Part shown: positions 1 through 8,474 of the stretch, piece by piece
How the letters are laid out: each line of letters starts with the position of its first letter
Numbering within the stretch: position 1 is the stretch's first letter
DNA from: Paracrocinitomix mangrovi
Lineage (GTDB): Bacteria; Bacteroidota; Bacteroidia; Flavobacteriales_D; Crocinitomicaceae
Direction of reading: 5' to 3'
NCBI RefSeq assembly: GCF_019740355.2
Contig: NZ_CP091819.1
Span: 1,612,001 to 1,676,000 of the forward strand
Length of the DNA: 64,000 bases
Position numbers and translations under genes: made by a program
Notes under the pieces: model-generated
Database searches by the model: none
Told to the model about the DNA's origin: nothing
What the model saw: the letters and a program-made list of their open reading frames with translations, nothing else

Positions 1-249
1 AATACTTTTATTAAGTGCGGGCGGCACAATTCTATCAGGATTCTCAATTAACTGTAAATTGAGTTGCGGGTGATCCGATTGAAACCTTTTAATTTCATTG
101 ACTGTGTCATCATCACTCAATCCATCCGCTATAACAACATCAATAAGATCAGTTGGATAATCTTGCTCAAGGATATTCTCAAGAACCTTGTAGATAAACT
201 TTTCTTCATTTCTACAGGGTATAATAAGTGAGACTGTTTTTTTATCCAT
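1..249 (-). CDS. Glycosyltransferase family 2 (partial, 3' end outside window)
   Basis: The first 83 codons of a glycosyltransferase that runs off the left edge of the window. The translation begins MDKKTVSLIIPCRN and shows the GT-A pattern of family 2: a hydrophobic first strand, the NEE segment after it, and the DGLSDDDT segment around residues 45-52 that corresponds to the nucleotide-sugar binding aspartates. Its ATG overlaps the last 8 bases of the upstream O-antigen ligase-like gene (ATGGATAA), so translation is probably coupled. By context it should add a sugar to a lipid-linked surface glycan at the cytoplasmic face. Donor and acceptor cannot be told from this fragment. Confidence 0.85.
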   Translation of the reverse strand, partial: MDKKTVSLIIPCRNEEKFIYKVLENILEQDYPTDLIDVVIADGLSDDDTVNEIKRFQSDHPQLNLQLIENPDRIVPPALNKSI

Positions 250-1501
250 GTTTGAGCTTATAATTAGAATAGCTATCCAAAATTAAGGTAAAGAAGACCA
301 CGAAGAATATCCCTACCTGCAATTCAAGAATACTTTCAAAAAGTGCGTTAAACAAAATTAATAGGCCAAAAACAATAGACAACAAAGATTTACGCCTAAT
401 TCCTGAAAAAAGCGAATATCCAAAAATACATAGCAAGAGAACCAAACCTGGTATTCCGATTCCAAAAGCTGTTTGTAAGTACTGTGAATGGGGATTTAAT
501 TCCTTTTCTCTAAGCTTGACATAACCAAACTCTTCATACTTCTGATTTAGTTTTTGTTGTACATCACCCGGACCTACACCAAAAGGATTTTCAGCTATCA
601 ATTTTAAAGATGTATCCCAAACTAATACTCTTGCGACATCACTTTGGATTTGGTCTTTATTTTCATTCCTAAAAGCATCTGAGTCTGAAATGTAAGCCTT
701 TAATGAGGCAGTAGTTTTGGCAAACTTGGCAGTTGTTAGAATATAGCTTACACCTAACAATCCTGTAAGGAAGAAAAAAATCAAGAAAACATTAAATGTT
801 CTTCGTTTAAGTACTTTAAAAGCCAAGGCTCCCAAAACAAACATAACACCCAATAACAAACCTAAAATTCCGGCTTTAGAACTCACCATATACACATAAG
901 TTGAGTTACCTATGAAAAACAAGAGCCACAGATATTTTGTCCAACTCCATTTTGAAAGCACAGAATTTTCCACCTTAAATACAAATTGATAAAATGCAAT
1001 AATGGCAGCAAAACCAGCATACATCCCCATATAAGTTGGATGAATATTCATGGCATTTGATTCATAAGAAAACCAACCCCATGAAAGTTCGTGAATCACA
1101 ATAAAATCAAATAAATTCTTTAAAAAGATGCCAAAGATTACCAGGTTGAAAAACAGAAAGAAAAATTCCAAATCTCTTTTTTTCCAATTGATAAAAGTAA
1201 AAATCAAAGGTGCCGCTAACAACAATAATTTAAATTCCAGATCTCTTTGACCAAGTTTTAAATTGTCCGTCCATAAAAGGGATAATCCAAACAATAAATA
1301 CAGGGCAATAAAAAACAGATAAAACTTAGGAAAGTGAATTCGCTCTTTATTTACTCTATCTAGTGTAATTGTGCTTAATGCATATCCTAAAGTTCCAAAA
1401 AACAGATATGGAGGAAAAATTAAAACAACTCCAATAAGCAATGCGAAAAGAATTCCTTTCAAGCCTATATTGTCTATATTATTTGATTTAATCCCTGTCA
1501 T
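242..1501 (-). CDS. O-antigen ligase / Wzy-type polymerase family membrane protein
   Basis: A 419-residue protein with about a dozen hydrophobic segments and one larger periplasmic loop (about residues 255-345). The loop ends in NPHSQYLQTAFGIGIPG at about 336-352, the signature of the Wzy_C/WaaL family, with the histidine at about 338. These proteins act at the periplasmic face of the inner membrane, either polymerising glycan repeats or ligating glycan to an acceptor, and sequence alone does not separate the two. It lies between another protein of the same family and a GT2 gene whose start overlaps its stop. Start is the ATG at 1501; the neighbouring upstream gene ends 63 bases earlier. Confidence 0.85.
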   Translation of the reverse strand: MTGIKSNNIDNIGLKGILFALLIGVVLIFPPYLFFGTLGYALSTITLDRVNKERIHFPKFYLFFIALYLLFGLSLLWTDNLKLGQRDLEFKLLLLAAPLIFTFINWKKRDLEFFFLFFNLVIFGIFLKNLFDFIVIHELSWGWFSYESNAMNIHPTYMGMYAGFAAIIAFYQFVFKVENSVLSKWSWTKYLWLLFFIGNSTYVYMVSSKAGILGLLLGVMFVLGALAFKVLKRRTFNVFLIFFFLTGLLGVSYILTTAKFAKTTASLKAYISDSDAFRNENKDQIQSDVARVLVWDTSLKLIAENPFGVGPGDVQQKLNQKYEEFGYVKLREKELNPHSQYLQTAFGIGIPGLVLLLCIFGYSLFSGIRRKSLLSIVFGLLILFNALFESILELQVGIFFVVFFTLILDSYSNYKLKHG

Positions 1502-1564
1502 AATCTACTTTGGGCAGCATAGATTAAAACCCTATTACTTAATGCAATTGGGAACATCACTACT

Positions 1565-2902
1565 TTATTGTGTGTTCTTTTGTTGAGAGGTGGTTATACC
1601 ATACAACAATACATATAAACCAATAGTAGTCCATACATATGCTTGCATGAGAAACTCGCTTGGTCCAAATGAGTTGATAAATAAAATGGCAATGAAAGTA
1701 AGGTGATAAAGCAATTCTAATGTAAACTTAAATTGTTTGATTAAAATTGACAACCAACCAACAACTAAAAAGAGCAACAATGTTAAACCGGGAATGCCAT
1801 AATTGGCAACAATTTTCCATAAGAACCCGTGCGGAGACTGAATTCCTTCAACGTCATACTCCAACTCTTCTGAAACTAATTTAGATTTAAATTGACCAGG
1901 ACCAAGTCCAAGGTAATTTGATTCTTTCATTGCATTGAATGAGTTTTTCACAATACCCACTCTAATATTGGCTGATTTGTCAGGATTTACCAGTGAATCT
2001 TGCATAAGTGAATCTAGTTCTAACTCTCCCAATAAGGCATTTTCAACAGAATCTTTCACTCTGTGATACTCTAATATTTCCTCACTGGGCTCTAACTGTT
2101 TAATACCTGTAGTAAATACAGAAACAACTAGAACACCCACAACAGAACCTATTACAACAATATCTTTTTTGATTTTACTTAAATAAGGAAGAACCAAAAT
2201 TATTGTCAATAAACCAAGGCTGATGATATTTAATCTAGACTCAGTTATTCCCAACAACAAAGCAGCACTGCAGAACATGAACAATCTGGATGCAAAAGAT
2301 TTATCTCTGTAAAATAGCAAGATTAAACTGGTAGTTGTTAGTGTATAAAATGCAAGATTGTTAGGATTAATAAAAGTGAAAAAAGGCGAGTAAATTATTC
2401 TATTAGGGTCATTTTTAAATAAGCGATCCGTGAATCTTACTTGCATCCCAAAATGGTATGCCGTGATCATTTCAAACAGCACAAAAACAAAGATGATTGC
2501 CAGTAAATACAGATGGACGCGGTAAATCAGATCTTTTAATTCTACCTTATTTTCAAAAAAGGCTCTGAACTTAAACGTGACGAATAGAATACACAACGCT
2601 ATCGCCCAATAAAACATTTCTTTGACAAAAAATCCTTTTGAAGTAATCACAGGAAGATAGAAAACACCAAGAACTACATAACTTCCGACAAACAGCAAGA
2701 ACAGTCTTTCTAATTTGTTGAAGTTTAACAGCTTTTTTTCTTTAAAACCTACATAAATAAAATAGGCTACCAATGCCACCAATAAAACTCTAAAACCATA
2801 TACTGAAAACCCTTTTAGCTTAAACAAGTTTATAGCAGAAGTATAAACACCAAGTGTAAAAAACAGGGTTAATATGACCGACTTTAGTTTATCGTTTGGC
2901 AC
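1565..2902 (-). CDS. O-antigen ligase / Wzy-type polymerase family membrane protein (second copy)
   Basis: A 445-residue polytopic membrane protein with the same architecture as the next gene: many membrane segments, a long periplasmic loop (about residues 270-355) and the family signature SPHGFLWKIVANYGIPG at about 356-372, histidine at about 358. It is clearly diverged from its neighbour rather than a fresh duplicate. Two such proteins side by side suggest a division of labour, for example a repeat-unit polymerase and a ligase, but this is inference. A TAATTTTG -7-type box sits about 50 bases upstream of the ATG, so it may start its own transcript within the cluster. Confidence 0.85.
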   Translation of the reverse strand: MPNDKLKSVILTLFFTLGVYTSAINLFKLKGFSVYGFRVLLVALVAYFIYVGFKEKKLLNFNKLERLFLLFVGSYVVLGVFYLPVITSKGFFVKEMFYWAIALCILFVTFKFRAFFENKVELKDLIYRVHLYLLAIIFVFVLFEMITAYHFGMQVRFTDRLFKNDPNRIIYSPFFTFINPNNLAFYTLTTTSLILLFYRDKSFASRLFMFCSAALLLGITESRLNIISLGLLTIILVLPYLSKIKKDIVVIGSVVGVLVVSVFTTGIKQLEPSEEILEYHRVKDSVENALLGELELDSLMQDSLVNPDKSANIRVGIVKNSFNAMKESNYLGLGPGQFKSKLVSEELEYDVEGIQSPHGFLWKIVANYGIPGLTLLLFLVVGWLSILIKQFKFTLELLYHLTFIAILFINSFGPSEFLMQAYVWTTIGLYVLLYGITTSQQKNTQ

Positions 2903-2949
2903 TTTCTTGAAATTATTTCTGTCTTCCTCTTAATATATTGTCTGAGACG

Positions 2950-2957
2950 CAAAATTA
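2950..2957 (-). promoter_or_regulatory. Candidate -7 promoter box for the O-antigen ligase-like gene
   Basis: On the minus strand the sequence reads TAATTTTG, matching the Bacteroidota -7 consensus TAnnTTTG, in the 125-base gap between the GT4 gene and the ligase-like gene. The start codon lies 47 bases downstream. No convincing -33 TTTG box was found at the usual spacing, so this is a single-box call in AT-rich DNA. Confidence 0.35.
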
Positions 2958-3027
2958 TATTAAAAGGTTATGTATTTGTATTTGAAATGACTTATTTATT
3001 AAGAAACTTTAAAGATTGAATTAAGGA

Positions 3028-4137
3028 TTATTTTAACTTTTCATAGCAGCCTACCAGCCTATCTAATTCTGCTGACCAGCTATACTTTTCAACAGCTATT
3101 CTCTTTCCTTCTTCTCCCATTTCTCTTATTTTATCTTGATTTTCGTAACACCATTTAATTTTTTCTCTGATATCATCCACATTTACAGGATTGACGAACA
3201 CTGCACAATCTGAATAAATTTCTTTCCAATAAGGAAACTCAGACATCAGCATTGGTAAACTGCAAATCATGTACTCAAATGATTTTACCGGTAATGAGGT
3301 TAAATAATTATCTACAAAATACAGATTACAAACCCCAACGTCTGCATTGATCATCTTCTCATAAACCTGCTCTAATTTGAGTAAACCGTAATCCTTTACT
3401 TTATCATTTCCTTCAGTACAGGCTTTTCTATATTCTTCATCCTGCCATTTACCCATCACTTCAAATTCAACCGGAAGATCCAAATCTTTTACCGCATCAC
3501 ACACTTCCTTAATTCCCCTGATTTTTGTTAATCCCCCGGCATAAGTAAGGATCATTTTATTTTGATTTTGTCTATCTCTTTTATAAGATAAAATCACATC
3601 AATCATTGGGTAATTTCTGATGAAAACTATTTTATGCAAACGCTTTTTATAGTGCTTATCAAAATAATCTTTATAACCATCTTCTGCTAAAACGATATAG
3701 TCAAAAAACCGAACTGCTAAGGATTCATATCCTTTATAGATTCCTCTAACAATTCGTCTTACAAACTTTCCACCTAACCAATTTTTATCTGATATCTGAT
3801 GATACACCAACTCATGCATATCATAGACAACTTTTTTTCCAAAACACTTTAAAATTAGTCCTGAATAGATTAATTCAGGGTCGTGTAAATGAAAGATCTT
3901 TGATTTTGTTCGTAGTGCCTTTATCCAGGCAAAATTCGAGTTTAAAAGCAAACGTGCAATTCGAGATTTCCTCTTTTTAAAAGGAACTATGTTTACACCA
4001 TCAATTTTTTCTGCCTTATCATTTGTAATCAACAGATACACATCAAATCCTCTACTAGCCACTGTTTTACATTCTTTGTAAAACACTCTGGTATCAGAAA
4101 TGTGATGAACTGTAGATATGTGACAAACTTTTTGCAT
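3028..4137 (-). CDS. Glycosyltransferase family 4 (GT-B fold)
   Basis: A 369-residue soluble glycosyltransferase. The N-terminal half carries the acceptor-side Rossmann domain (HISTVHHISDTRVFYKE near the start and the HLHDPEL segment near residue 85). The C-terminal half has the GT4 donor-binding pattern around SFEYMICSLPMLMSE and ends with the usual KYSWSAELDRL helix. It should transfer a sugar from a nucleotide-sugar donor with retention of configuration during assembly of the surface polysaccharide. It follows another GT4 gene with a 6-base gap, so the two are co-transcribed. The specific sugar cannot be predicted. Confidence 0.88.
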   Translation of the reverse strand: MQKVCHISTVHHISDTRVFYKECKTVASRGFDVYLLITNDKAEKIDGVNIVPFKKRKSRIARLLLNSNFAWIKALRTKSKIFHLHDPELIYSGLILKCFGKKVVYDMHELVYHQISDKNWLGGKFVRRIVRGIYKGYESLAVRFFDYIVLAEDGYKDYFDKHYKKRLHKIVFIRNYPMIDVILSYKRDRQNQNKMILTYAGGLTKIRGIKEVCDAVKDLDLPVEFEVMGKWQDEEYRKACTEGNDKVKDYGLLKLEQVYEKMINADVGVCNLYFVDNYLTSLPVKSFEYMICSLPMLMSEFPYWKEIYSDCAVFVNPVNVDDIREKIKWCYENQDKIREMGEEGKRIAVEKYSWSAELDRLVGCYEKLK

Positions 4138-4143
4138 TAAACT

Positions 4144-5289
4144 CTAATTTTTAATTGAATCCCTATAAACACTTCTTATTTTTTCTCCCACAACCTCAAA
4201 AGAAAATTGACTAACAACTTGTTTTCTTATGTCCTCTGGCTTGTAATTTTCTATTTGACGAATAGCCTTTATCATTTGTTTCGCTATTTCAGTACTTTCC
4301 CATTTTTCGCAAAGTAAGCCGTTGCTTTCATTTATAAGCATTTGTGCACCACCGGTATTAGTAGCAACACAGGGCAAGCCAACCGCCATTGCTTCAATGT
4401 AAACTACACCAAAAGTCTCTACTTCACTACAATGAGCAAATAGTTTGGCTTTACTTAAAATTCCCGTAATTTCTTGATGTGTTTTGGGTCCAGGTAAATT
4501 TACAGCATCTTGCAAACCTAATTTTTGAATCAACTTTTCTAGGTTACTTCTTTCAGGACCCTGACCAATTATCTCCAATTTGTAATCTGGAAAGTCATTC
4601 TTCAAAATTGAAAAAGCCTCAATTAACAGATCAAATCTTTTTAATTTCCTCAATTGTCCAATATCTACAATGAGATTTTCTTTTTGTACATCAATCGGCT
4701 TAAACAAGTTAGTATCTACGACATTTGGAATATAATTAACTTGATTCAAGTTGAATTTCTTCTCCAATTTATCTTTCAGTTCTGTACCTACAACAATTAC
4801 AGATGCTGCATTGTCATACAATTTCTGCAATTTCTTCTTAGTAGAGGATGAATAGGAGTCTTTCAATAAATGACTTGAATGTTCGGTAATGATATAAGGC
4901 ACATTAAATTTCTTACCAATTTTATAGGCTGCCCATCCGGCCCATATGCCAAAATGTGCATGAATAAGGTCCGGCTTTCCATGCTCTTTTACATACTTTT
5001 TATAAAGTCTAATGGCAATTTGTACAAACTTTTTCTCTTGATAGATTTCAAATCTACCCCCATAATTTGTAGCACCTTTAGTAAGAACATTAATTCCGGA
5101 TTTTTCTTCAAACGATTTTAATTGAAAATCTTCTTTGACTACTTTGTCCTTTACACTAAATAAAATTGGACTGATAATATCAACCGAAACTTCTTGATTG
5201 GCTACTGCTTTTGCTTGCTCTCTGAAAAAAGCTCCTCTATATGGCTGCGTTGTATTTGGATAAAAATTAGCTAGAAACAGCACTTTCAT
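4144..5289 (-). CDS. Glycosyltransferase family 4 (GT-B fold)
   Basis: A 381-residue GT4 enzyme. The N-terminus MKVLFLANFYPNTTQPYRGAF is typical of exopolysaccharide GT4 enzymes that recognise a lipid-linked acceptor, and HAHFGIWAGWAA and ITEHSS follow. The donor-binding half contains EVETFGVVYIEAMAVGLP, the E-x7-E-like region of the family, near residues 290-307. The ATG lies 23 bases inside the end of the wzx gene, so translation is likely coupled to flippase synthesis. Role: cytoplasmic addition of one residue to the polysaccharide repeat unit. Substrate unknown. Confidence 0.88.
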   Translation of the reverse strand: MKVLFLANFYPNTTQPYRGAFFREQAKAVANQEVSVDIISPILFSVKDKVVKEDFQLKSFEEKSGINVLTKGATNYGGRFEIYQEKKFVQIAIRLYKKYVKEHGKPDLIHAHFGIWAGWAAYKIGKKFNVPYIITEHSSHLLKDSYSSSTKKKLQKLYDNAASVIVVGTELKDKLEKKFNLNQVNYIPNVVDTNLFKPIDVQKENLIVDIGQLRKLKRFDLLIEAFSILKNDFPDYKLEIIGQGPERSNLEKLIQKLGLQDAVNLPGPKTHQEITGILSKAKLFAHCSEVETFGVVYIEAMAVGLPCVATNTGGAQMLINESNGLLCEKWESTEIAKQMIKAIRQIENYKPEDIRKQVVSQFSFEVVGEKIRSVYRDSIKN

Positions 5290-6571
5290 CTTTCAACAGT
5301 TTTGAACGGTTAATAAAAATCACAGCCAAAGTTATAGCTAATAAATAGAAGATGATTTGAACTATGGTATATCCCCACAGCATACCTTCAAGCGTTGCTG
5401 TAAAATACTTTCCTAACATCAAACCGGATACTACCATTATGATATGTATAATGTCAAAAATCAGCATTACTCTTTGCTTATTCAATCTAGCATAAATCAA
5501 TGACAAAGCTGAAGAAACAAATTGAACGCTCAAGCCCCAAATTAAAATTCGGGATACCGGCATAAAAGTACTCCACTCATCACCTAAAAATTGAACTACC
5601 CAGTTTTGTGGTATTAAATAGATCACTACAACTGCAAATCCGGCAGGTATAAATAATCTTTTTGCCCAACTTATATAAACTCTTCTCAATTCAGATCTGA
5701 TCTCAATTTTGGAAATGCGGTTAAAAAACACTTGTGAAAATGAAACACTTAAAACACCAAATAAAGCTGCAATATATTGCAGAGATACCGCAAAGTTACC
5801 AGCCTCATCCTTGCCAAAGCTATCTATAACTATCGCCAGTGTCACAAATGAAATGACAGTAGCAGATAAAGTAGAAGGAGTAGAGAAATATGCAAAATCC
5901 TTTTGTCTACTAAAGGCAACTTTTCTTTGCTCCTTTGTAGATTTTACTGTAAATACTTGATCTTTTGACTTGAAGAATGGGAAAATGATATAGATAAAAG
6001 CAGCAACAATCCCTAAAATTCTTCCTAAAATCAATCCTATAACTGACAAACCAAAAACTCCACCCAACACCTTAACAGTTTCTGCAGACACTGTTTGAAT
6101 CACTTTGGATCTTGCCATGAATCCAAATTTCCCTTCTTTGTTCAAATAATAATAAGCAGTAATATAGATTCCGTAAGCAAATACCATCAATGGTACCAGG
6201 TAAAGAAAATCTCCTATCCTATCTTCATCTAAAAACTCCTCAATGTAACTGTTAAAGAAGACAACCAACAACAAGCTGATTACCGACATAGCCAATAACA
6301 AGCGTTTGATTAGTCCAAATATTCCTATCAGTTCCGATCGATCTTTTGTCAAGACGATACCTTGTTCAAGCCTGAAAACAGCTATTGTCATGAATAAATC
6401 CCCTATTCTACTAAATGCAGCAAATGCGGCAAACTCTGCCGGCGAGTAAAAATATTTTTGCAGGAATGGCAGTACTAAAAATGGAATAGCCTGAGCAATA
6501 AATGTCCCTGTAAATAACTTAAGAACATTTTTAGAAAAATCAGACTTCTTTATTTTTTGATAAATACTCAT
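5267..6571 (-). CDS. Wzx-type oligosaccharide flippase (MATE/MVF superfamily)
   Basis: About 434 residues with some twelve hydrophobic segments and no large soluble domain, in the pattern of the polysaccharide biosynthesis (Wzx) transporters. It would move the completed undecaprenyl-linked repeat unit across the inner membrane to the Wzy-type proteins encoded downstream. I place the start at the ATG at 6571 (MSIYQKIKKSDF); a TTG eight codons upstream is open but adds residues with no family support. Its 3' end overlaps the next GT4 gene by 23 bases. With the two glycosyltransferases and the polymerase/ligase genes it forms one assembly module. Confidence 0.85.
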   Translation of the reverse strand: MSIYQKIKKSDFSKNVLKLFTGTFIAQAIPFLVLPFLQKYFYSPAEFAAFAAFSRIGDLFMTIAVFRLEQGIVLTKDRSELIGIFGLIKRLLLAMSVISLLLVVFFNSYIEEFLDEDRIGDFLYLVPLMVFAYGIYITAYYYLNKEGKFGFMARSKVIQTVSAETVKVLGGVFGLSVIGLILGRILGIVAAFIYIIFPFFKSKDQVFTVKSTKEQRKVAFSRQKDFAYFSTPSTLSATVISFVTLAIVIDSFGKDEAGNFAVSLQYIAALFGVLSVSFSQVFFNRISKIEIRSELRRVYISWAKRLFIPAGFAVVVIYLIPQNWVVQFLGDEWSTFMPVSRILIWGLSVQFVSSALSLIYARLNKQRVMLIFDIIHIIMVVSGLMLGKYFTATLEGMLWGYTIVQIIFYLLAITLAVIFINRSKLLKDESAVSS

Positions 6572-6689
6572 GAAATCTCGACAAAGATAGATCAATTAAG
6601 CAGCCATAAAATTGATAAATAACAAAAATGCACACCACTTATTGTTCATGAAGAAATAATCTAAAAGTTATTTGATGAATAAAAGCATA

Positions 6690-6697
6690 TATTTTTG
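6690..6697 (+). promoter_or_regulatory. -7 promoter box very close to a start codon
   Basis: TATTTTTG matches the Bacteroidota TAnnTTTG box exactly. Only six bases separate it from the ATG at 6704, so a transcript started from it would have essentially no leader. A TTTG at 6671-6674 could serve as a weak -33 element, although the 15-base spacer is short. Confidence 0.45.
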
Positions 6698-6703
6698 CAC
6701 ACA

Positions 6704-7789
6704 ATGAGTACTACTTACGACAGGATATACATTGGCTCAGGTCCTATAAATATTATAGATACCCATTTACACGCAAAAAAGGGGCAAAAAATACTTATTG
6801 TTGATGATAAGCAACAAATTGGAGGTGCCTGGGTTGCAATACCTGTCGGAGAATATGGAAATTTAGAAATAGGATGTCATATTTGGTCTTATAACCAAAA
6901 TGTCTACAAATTTTTAAATGACATTTTAGAAATTGAATTGGTTCCTTTAAAACCTCAACCCTATTTTAAGACAGGAAATTCAAAACTTATTTACGATCAC
7001 AAGAATTTGCTTCTAACTTCCAAAAGGGTAACCAAGGATATTATTACCGGGAAGTTTAAACAAGCATCCGCATTTATAAAAACTAATCCTGCTGCAAGAT
7101 TCCCCTTGGTGCCAAAAACATATTTATATCCAAAAGGAGGGGCCAGAGAATTTCAAGAGGCACTTCAGGCATTAGTTGCTAACAATAGTAATATTCAATT
7201 CAAGTTTGGTGAAAAGGTAAATACAATTGAATTTGATCAAGGAAATTGGAATTTAATTACCTCATCTGGAGAAACCTACCAAACCAAATCATTGATCTTA
7301 ACTTCTACTTCCAACATAAATGTTGTTAAATATGGAGACACGACCATAGCTATTAAACATAGAAACCTTAATTACACACATTATCATTTGGTTTTTAAAG
7401 GACAAGTAAAAAAGAAAGTTTCTTATGTAAGAGTATTAAAAGATGATCTTATACATAGAGTAAGTGACATCACCAATCAACTTTCTGATGCATCAAAGGA
7501 TATTTCAGTTTTACTGGTGGGTGTTTTTGATTCAAAAATCAAAGATTACTCGTCAGAAGAGGAAGTAAAAACTGCTGTTCACAAATACCTTAGGGATAAT
7601 AAAATTATTTCTGATGATAACGAATTGCTATTCGCACAATTGAACCGCTTTCCAACAGAATACATCAATAAAGAGCAACGTGTTCAAATCAACAATTTAG
7701 AAGACAGTATTGAGCTCATTCATACCACTGATTTGATTTACGGCTTTTATTACCGCATGCAAGATTGGAAAAAGAAAGGGCTTATTTAG
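6704..7789 (+). CDS. FAD/NAD(P)-binding oxidoreductase-like protein
   Basis: A 361-residue protein opening with a dinucleotide-binding beta-alpha-beta (DRIYIGSGPINIIDTHL) in which the third glycine of GxGxxG is replaced by asparagine. A second strand ends in acidic residues (ILIVDD), and GGAW follows at about residue 40, as in the flavin amine-oxidase and UDP-galactopyranose mutase group. YPKGGAREFQEAL near 145 resembles the FAD-contacting loop of the same superfamily. ATG at 6704 is preferred to an in-frame TTG three codons upstream. It stands alone next to the polysaccharide cluster, so a role in sugar or lipid modification is possible but unproven. Its stop overlaps the convergent methyltransferase gene by 8 bases. 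Confidence 0.6.
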   Translation: MSTTYDRIYIGSGPINIIDTHLHAKKGQKILIVDDKQQIGGAWVAIPVGEYGNLEIGCHIWSYNQNVYKFLNDILEIELVPLKPQPYFKTGNSKLIYDHKNLLLTSKRVTKDIITGKFKQASAFIKTNPAARFPLVPKTYLYPKGGAREFQEALQALVANNSNIQFKFGEKVNTIEFDQGNWNLITSSGETYQTKSLILTSTSNINVVKYGDTTIAIKHRNLNYTHYHLVFKGQVKKKVSYVRVLKDDLIHRVSDITNQLSDASKDISVLLVGVFDSKIKDYSSEEEVKTAVHKYLRDNKIISDDNELLFAQLNRFPTEYINKEQRVQINNLEDSIELIHTTDLIYGFYYRMQDWKKKGLI

Positions 7790-8474
7790 TCAGAACTCCC
7801 ATTAATACATATCGCCAGGATTTAGGCGTCATCCATTTTACGCTTTTATCAAAACCTGCCAAAAGAGAACGTTGTTTTTCGCTTCTACCAAAATTTGATA
7901 AAAATCCTTCTGTTTTATAAATACGTTTTTGGAATTTGGAAAATAAATCCATGTCATCCTTTAAATGCAAATATCTCCAGTAATGATTCCAACGAATGAA
8001 TTTTTTACGCAACCATCCATGTAATTTAGTTGCCTTTAAGTTTTCTGCAAAAATCAGTGAACCTCCGTCCTTGAGCACTCGATAAATTTCATCTAACGCT
8101 TTTTGCTGCCTATCCTTTTCTGACAATACACCAATTACGCTTTTGAAAACAACAAAGTCAAAATGGTTATCGGGATATCTTGATAAATCAGTTACATCAA
8201 CTTTATTGTGATATTCAATCAAATCTGAAACACCATAATCCTGATGCATCTTCTCTGTAGTACTGGGAAAATCATTGTAATCTGTGCAAGTTACCTTCAG
8301 TCCTTTTTGCGCAAGCCAAAGCGACAACCCTCCTTCTCTTTCACCAATTGCTAATACCGTTTTACCTGCCGATAAATCTGCGTTTTGCTCCCAAAAATTC
8401 AATGCCCTACTCCAGGTTTTAACATCCCATTGAATGATGTCATGTAATTCCTTTTTTGAAAGGTTACTTGGCAT
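7782..8474 (-). CDS. Class I SAM-dependent methyltransferase
   Basis: A 230-residue protein with the Rossmann-like methyltransferase fold. Motif I is [13 protein letters not shown] (a variant of the glycine-rich SAM loop), followed by CTDYN at the end of strand 2, [13 protein letters not shown] as motif IV, and a [12 protein letters not shown] strand after it. The C-terminal third is basic and aromatic and may bind substrate. It overlaps the end of rny by 11 bases, so it is probably expressed from the zapA-rny transcript. Nothing in the sequence identifies the substrate; surface glycan or small-molecule methylation would both fit. Confidence 0.75.
   Translation of the reverse strand: MPSNLSKKELHDIIQWDVKTWSRALNFWEQNADLSAGKTVLAIGEREGGLSLWLAQKGLKVTCTDYNDFPSTTEKMHQDYGVSDLIEYHNKVDVTDLSRYPDNHFDFVVFKSVIGVLSEKDRQQKALDEIYRVLKDGGSLIFAENLKATKLHGWLRKKFIRWNHYWRYLHLKDDMDLFSKFQKRIYKTEGFLSNFGRSEKQRSLLAGFDKSVKWMTPKSWRYVLMGVLTK

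Noticed and set aside
6572-6595. TTG start eight codons upstream for the Wzx flippase
   Set aside because: ATG at 6571 gives a normal N-terminus; the extra residues have no family counterpart.
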